From assembly GCA_000436835.1 (NCBI GenBank), contig FR889115.1, forward strand, positions 17,292-42,330: a DNA stretch of 25,039 nt. The letters are read 5' to 3'. The position numbers were made by a program, and so were the translations under genes. Positions within the stretch are counted from its first letter, which is position 1; the number at the start of each line of letters is the position of its first letter. The notes under the pieces are model-generated. The model made no database searches. It was not told where the DNA came from and was given only the letters and a program-made list of their open reading frames with translations. Positions 23,949-25,039 of the stretch are shown here, piece after piece. The stretch is from Eubacterium sp. CAG:251. GTDB lineage: Bacteria; Bacillota; Clostridia; Oscillospirales; Acutalibacteraceae.

Positions 23949-23979
23949 ATAATAACACCTAAACCTAACTTTATGTCAA
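23949..23979 (-). promoter_or_regulatory. MerR-type promoter with operator for the CMD-cupin gene
   Basis: Minus strand: TTGACA (23974-23979, perfect), then a 19-bp spacer, then TATTAT (23949-23954). The long 19-bp spacer is the hallmark of MerR-activated promoters. The spacer holds TAAAGTTAGGTTTA, an imperfect dyad two bases off the TAAAGTTAACTTTA box of AdhR/NmlR-like MerR proteins. The divergent MerR gene is the obvious regulator. Confidence 0.75.
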
Positions 23980-24009
23980 GAGTTTTTTTATTTTTTTGGA
24001 GGGAAAAAT

Positions 24010-24450
24010 ATGTATACAATCGGTCAAGTATCTGATATGTTTGATTTACCGGTATCAACTTTGCGTTACTATGATAAAGAAGGGCTGTTTCCTGGATTAA
24101 ATCGCACATCGGGAATTAGACAATTTAGCGAAAATGAAATTGAGGCATTGCGTGTAATTGAATGCTTGAAAAAAACAGGGTTACAAATAAAAGACATTAA
24201 GCAATTTATGTCTTGGTGTATGGAAGGAAGTTCAACATATACCAAAAGAAAAGAGTTGCTTGAAAGCCAAAAAAAGCAAGTAGAAGCAGAGATTATCAAG
24301 TTGAATAAAACGCTTGATATGTTAAATTTCAAATGTTGGTATTACAGTGAGGCTATCAAAGACGGAAACGAGGAAAGGCTCAAAAATATAATTCCGAACG
24401 AATTACCGAACAGTATTAAATCGGCATATATCAATTCGCACAAAGAATGA
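24010..24450 (+). CDS. MerR family transcriptional regulator
   Basis: 146 residues. The winged helix-turn-helix opens MYTIGQVSDMFDLPVSTLRYYDKEGLF (MerR signature, 1-27) with wing GIRQFSENEIEALRVIECLKKTG (41-63). A coiled-coil dimerisation helix follows (about 80-115). The effector part is short. One Cys in the MSWCMEG turn and one in the coil are present, but there is no metal-binding Cys pair at the C-terminus, so it fits the AdhR/NmlR group that senses aldehydes or electrophiles better than metal sensors. GGAGGG lies 6 nt before the ATG. It is divergent from the CMD-cupin gene and probably both activates it and represses itself. Confidence 0.93.
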   Translation: MYTIGQVSDMFDLPVSTLRYYDKEGLFPGLNRTSGIRQFSENEIEALRVIECLKKTGLQIKDIKQFMSWCMEGSSTYTKRKELLESQKKQVEAEIIKLNKTLDMLNFKCWYYSEAIKDGNEERLKNIIPNELPNSIKSAYINSHKE

Positions 24451-24668
24451 AAAATTAGATAAAAAAGAAAAAGTAATCACTAACGGATTTGAATTATGAT
24501 TAATGCTTTTTTGATGATGTACCAAACGAATTGCATGAACTGTGTAGCACAAAGTGAGCAAAAAACGGTGTGAAAATGAAAAAACGGCGTATGGAAAAGA
24601 CCGAGCGCCGTAATTTTATCAATATGGGAAACACAAGCAAAAACGCCGTAAAACTGCGTAAATAAAGG
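24451..24668. other. Non-coding A-rich spacer
   Basis: Between the MerR stop and the first terminator hairpin I see no reading frame with a ribosome site. ACGGCGT, GCGCCGT and ACGCCGT motifs occur (near 24586, 24605, 24642) and could pair in part, but no stable long hairpin is obvious. No known RNA is recognised. Confidence 0.5.
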
Positions 24669-24699
24669 AAAAAAGCACCGAAAATTCGGTGCTTTTTTT
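24669..24699. terminator. Bidirectional terminator beside a tRNA 3'-end remnant
   Basis: GCACCGA / TCGGTGC (24675-24681 and 24686-24692) is flanked by A6 and T7, so it works on both strands. On the minus strand it directly follows GCCCCTGCCA (24708 to 24699), identical to the last ten bases of the tRNA-Trp fragment at 24845, including CCA. Confidence 0.88.
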
Positions 24700-24727
24700 G
24701 GCAGGGGCTTTATAATCAACTCAATGC

Positions 24728-24776
24728 GTAAACAGTCCACCGGACTGTTTACTGTCAAAAGTGCAGGCACTTTTGA
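24728..24776 (+). repeat. Two adjacent perfect hairpins of unknown function
   Basis: GTAAACAGTCC / GGACTGTTTAC (24728-24738 and 24742-24752) is an 11-bp stem with a 3-nt loop. Two bases later TCAAAAGTG / CACTTTTGA (24755-24763 and 24768-24776) is a 9-bp stem with a 4-nt loop. Neither is followed by a T-run, so they are not terminators. Together with the T-arm-like fragment that follows they look like a structured RNA or repeat element rather than chance. Confidence 0.8.
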
Positions 24777-24783
24777 ATTTCGT

Positions 24784-24800
24784 GGTTCAAGTCCTTCTGC
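24784..24800 (+). repeat. tRNA T-arm fragment, inverted copy of 24853-24869
   Basis: GGTTCAAGTCCTTCTGC is the exact reverse complement of 24853-24869 in the tRNA-Trp fragment. It contains the T-loop TTCAAGT, but only part of the T-stem pairs, and the acceptor end (TTTAAAAC) does not match CCCCTGCCA. The two copies face each other around a terminator. Confidence 0.85.
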
Positions 24801-24812
24801 TTTAAAACAAAA

Positions 24813-24845
24813 CAAAAAAGACACCCGCAGGTGTCTTTTTGTTTT
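24813..24845. terminator. Bidirectional terminator between the two inverted tRNA fragments
   Basis: AAAAAGACACC (24815-24825) and GGTGTCTTTTT (24830-24840) form an 11-bp stem with loop CGCA; further A/T-rich sequence allows extension with one bulged A. A-rich and T-rich flanks exist on both sides. On the minus strand it begins at the CCA end of the tRNA-Trp fragment; on the plus strand it follows the T-arm copy. Confidence 0.88.
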
Positions 24846-24889
24846 GGCAGGGGCAGAAGGACTTGAACCCTCGGCACGCGGTTTTGGAG
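24845..24889 (-). pseudogene. 3' half of tRNA-Trp(CCA)
   Basis: On the minus strand the sequence divides exactly into tRNA parts: anticodon loop CTCCAAA (24889-24883, anticodon CCA), anticodon stem 3' side ACCGC, variable loop GTGCC, T-arm GAGGG-TTCAAGT-CCTTC (one G-U pair), acceptor 3' side TGCCCCT, discriminator G, and encoded CCA. Upstream of the anticodon loop the match stops: the next bases (TTTTCG) do not pair as an anticodon stem, and no D-arm or AGGGGCA acceptor half is found. It cannot be a normal tRNA. It is a recombination or attachment-site remnant or part of a tRNA-derived repeat. Confidence 0.85.
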
Positions 24890-24955
24890 CGAAAAGCACG
24901 CTTTCAGTTAAGCCGCGTGTTAAAATACAGTCCCTCTAAAATTCCGCATAAAAAC

Positions 24956-24990
24956 AGCACTTTCAGGATTTGAAAGTGCTATTCGTTTTT
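24956..24990. terminator. Hairpin with U-rich flanks at the right edge
   Basis: AGCACTTTCA / TGAAAGTGCT (24956-24965 and 24971-24980) is a perfect 10-bp stem with loop GGATT. The plus strand continues ATTCGTTTTT and the minus strand GTTTTT, so it may end transcripts from either side. What it terminates is not visible. Confidence 0.7.
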
Positions 24991-25039
24991 GTCTTTATAG
25001 TTTTTGTTGAAAATTGATGCTTTTTTGATGCTCTTGAAA

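Noticed and set aside
24480..24899. Minus-strand 139-residue reading frame
   Set aside because: It crosses the tRNA half, both terminators and both perfect hairpins, and has no ribosome site. Open by chance.
24724..24939. Plus-strand 71-residue reading frame (contains AGAEGLEPS)
   Set aside because: It is a translation through the T-arm fragment, terminator and tRNA-Trp half. AGAEGLEPS-type proteins are well-known false calls across tRNA sequence. No ribosome site.
24503..25030. 14-bp direct repeat ATGCTTTTTTGATG at 24503-24516 and 25017-25030
   Set aside because: It could flank an inserted element, but the motif is T-rich and similar TTTTTGATG occurs at 21602 and 21622, so chance is likely. 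Kept only as a note.
1..25039. CRISPR arrays, insertion sequences, phage or toxin-antitoxin genes
   Set aside because: I looked for regular direct repeats, transposase or integrase motifs and small paired genes and saw none.

Overview
The window is a compact, AT-rich stretch of a Gram-positive chromosome, most likely from a gut-type Clostridia (Oscillospiraceae/Ruminococcaceae-like). Reasons: low GC, strong GGAGG ribosome sites, several TTG starts, RNase J, a B12-binding radical SAM gene next to an M50 protease, a second gyrase-like topoisomerase pair (topo IV type), and a guanidine-IV-like leader in front of a MATE pump. The genus assignment is inference.

Positions 1-16.4 kb hold a long minus-strand block of housekeeping genes, read right to left. 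An RNase J promoter at about 16.4 kb starts the run RNase J - rplI - dnaB - tilS - ftsH, which ends in a hairpin terminator at 9.44-9.48 kb. A second promoter directly behind it drives parE - parC, both starting with TTG. A third promoter drives secG, closed by a terminator that abuts the ribosome site of a DEDDh exonuclease. The pbp1A-type penicillin-binding protein has its own promoter and is followed by ruvX, an M50 protease and the start of a radical SAM gene cut by the window edge.

Positions 16.4-21.4 kb hold shorter units on both strands: rnhA (+) converging on a two-gene minus operon (membrane-anchored protein of unknown function plus a GNAT-like protein), a ROK sugar kinase (+) divergent from that operon, and TraX and alpha/beta-hydrolase membrane proteins (-).

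Positions 21.4-24.45 kb are accessory: a consensus promoter and a probable guanidine-IV riboswitch/attenuator controlling a MATE exporter, then a carboxymuconolactone-decarboxylase/cupin fusion divergent from a MerR regulator, with a 19-bp-spacer promoter between them.

Positions 24.45-25.04 kb have no believable protein gene. They hold four perfect or near-perfect hairpins, two inverted tRNA 3'-end fragments and an exact 3' half of tRNA-Trp(CCA) that breaks at the anticodon loop. This is the least explained part of the window. I see no CRISPR array, transposase, integrase or clear novel defence system.
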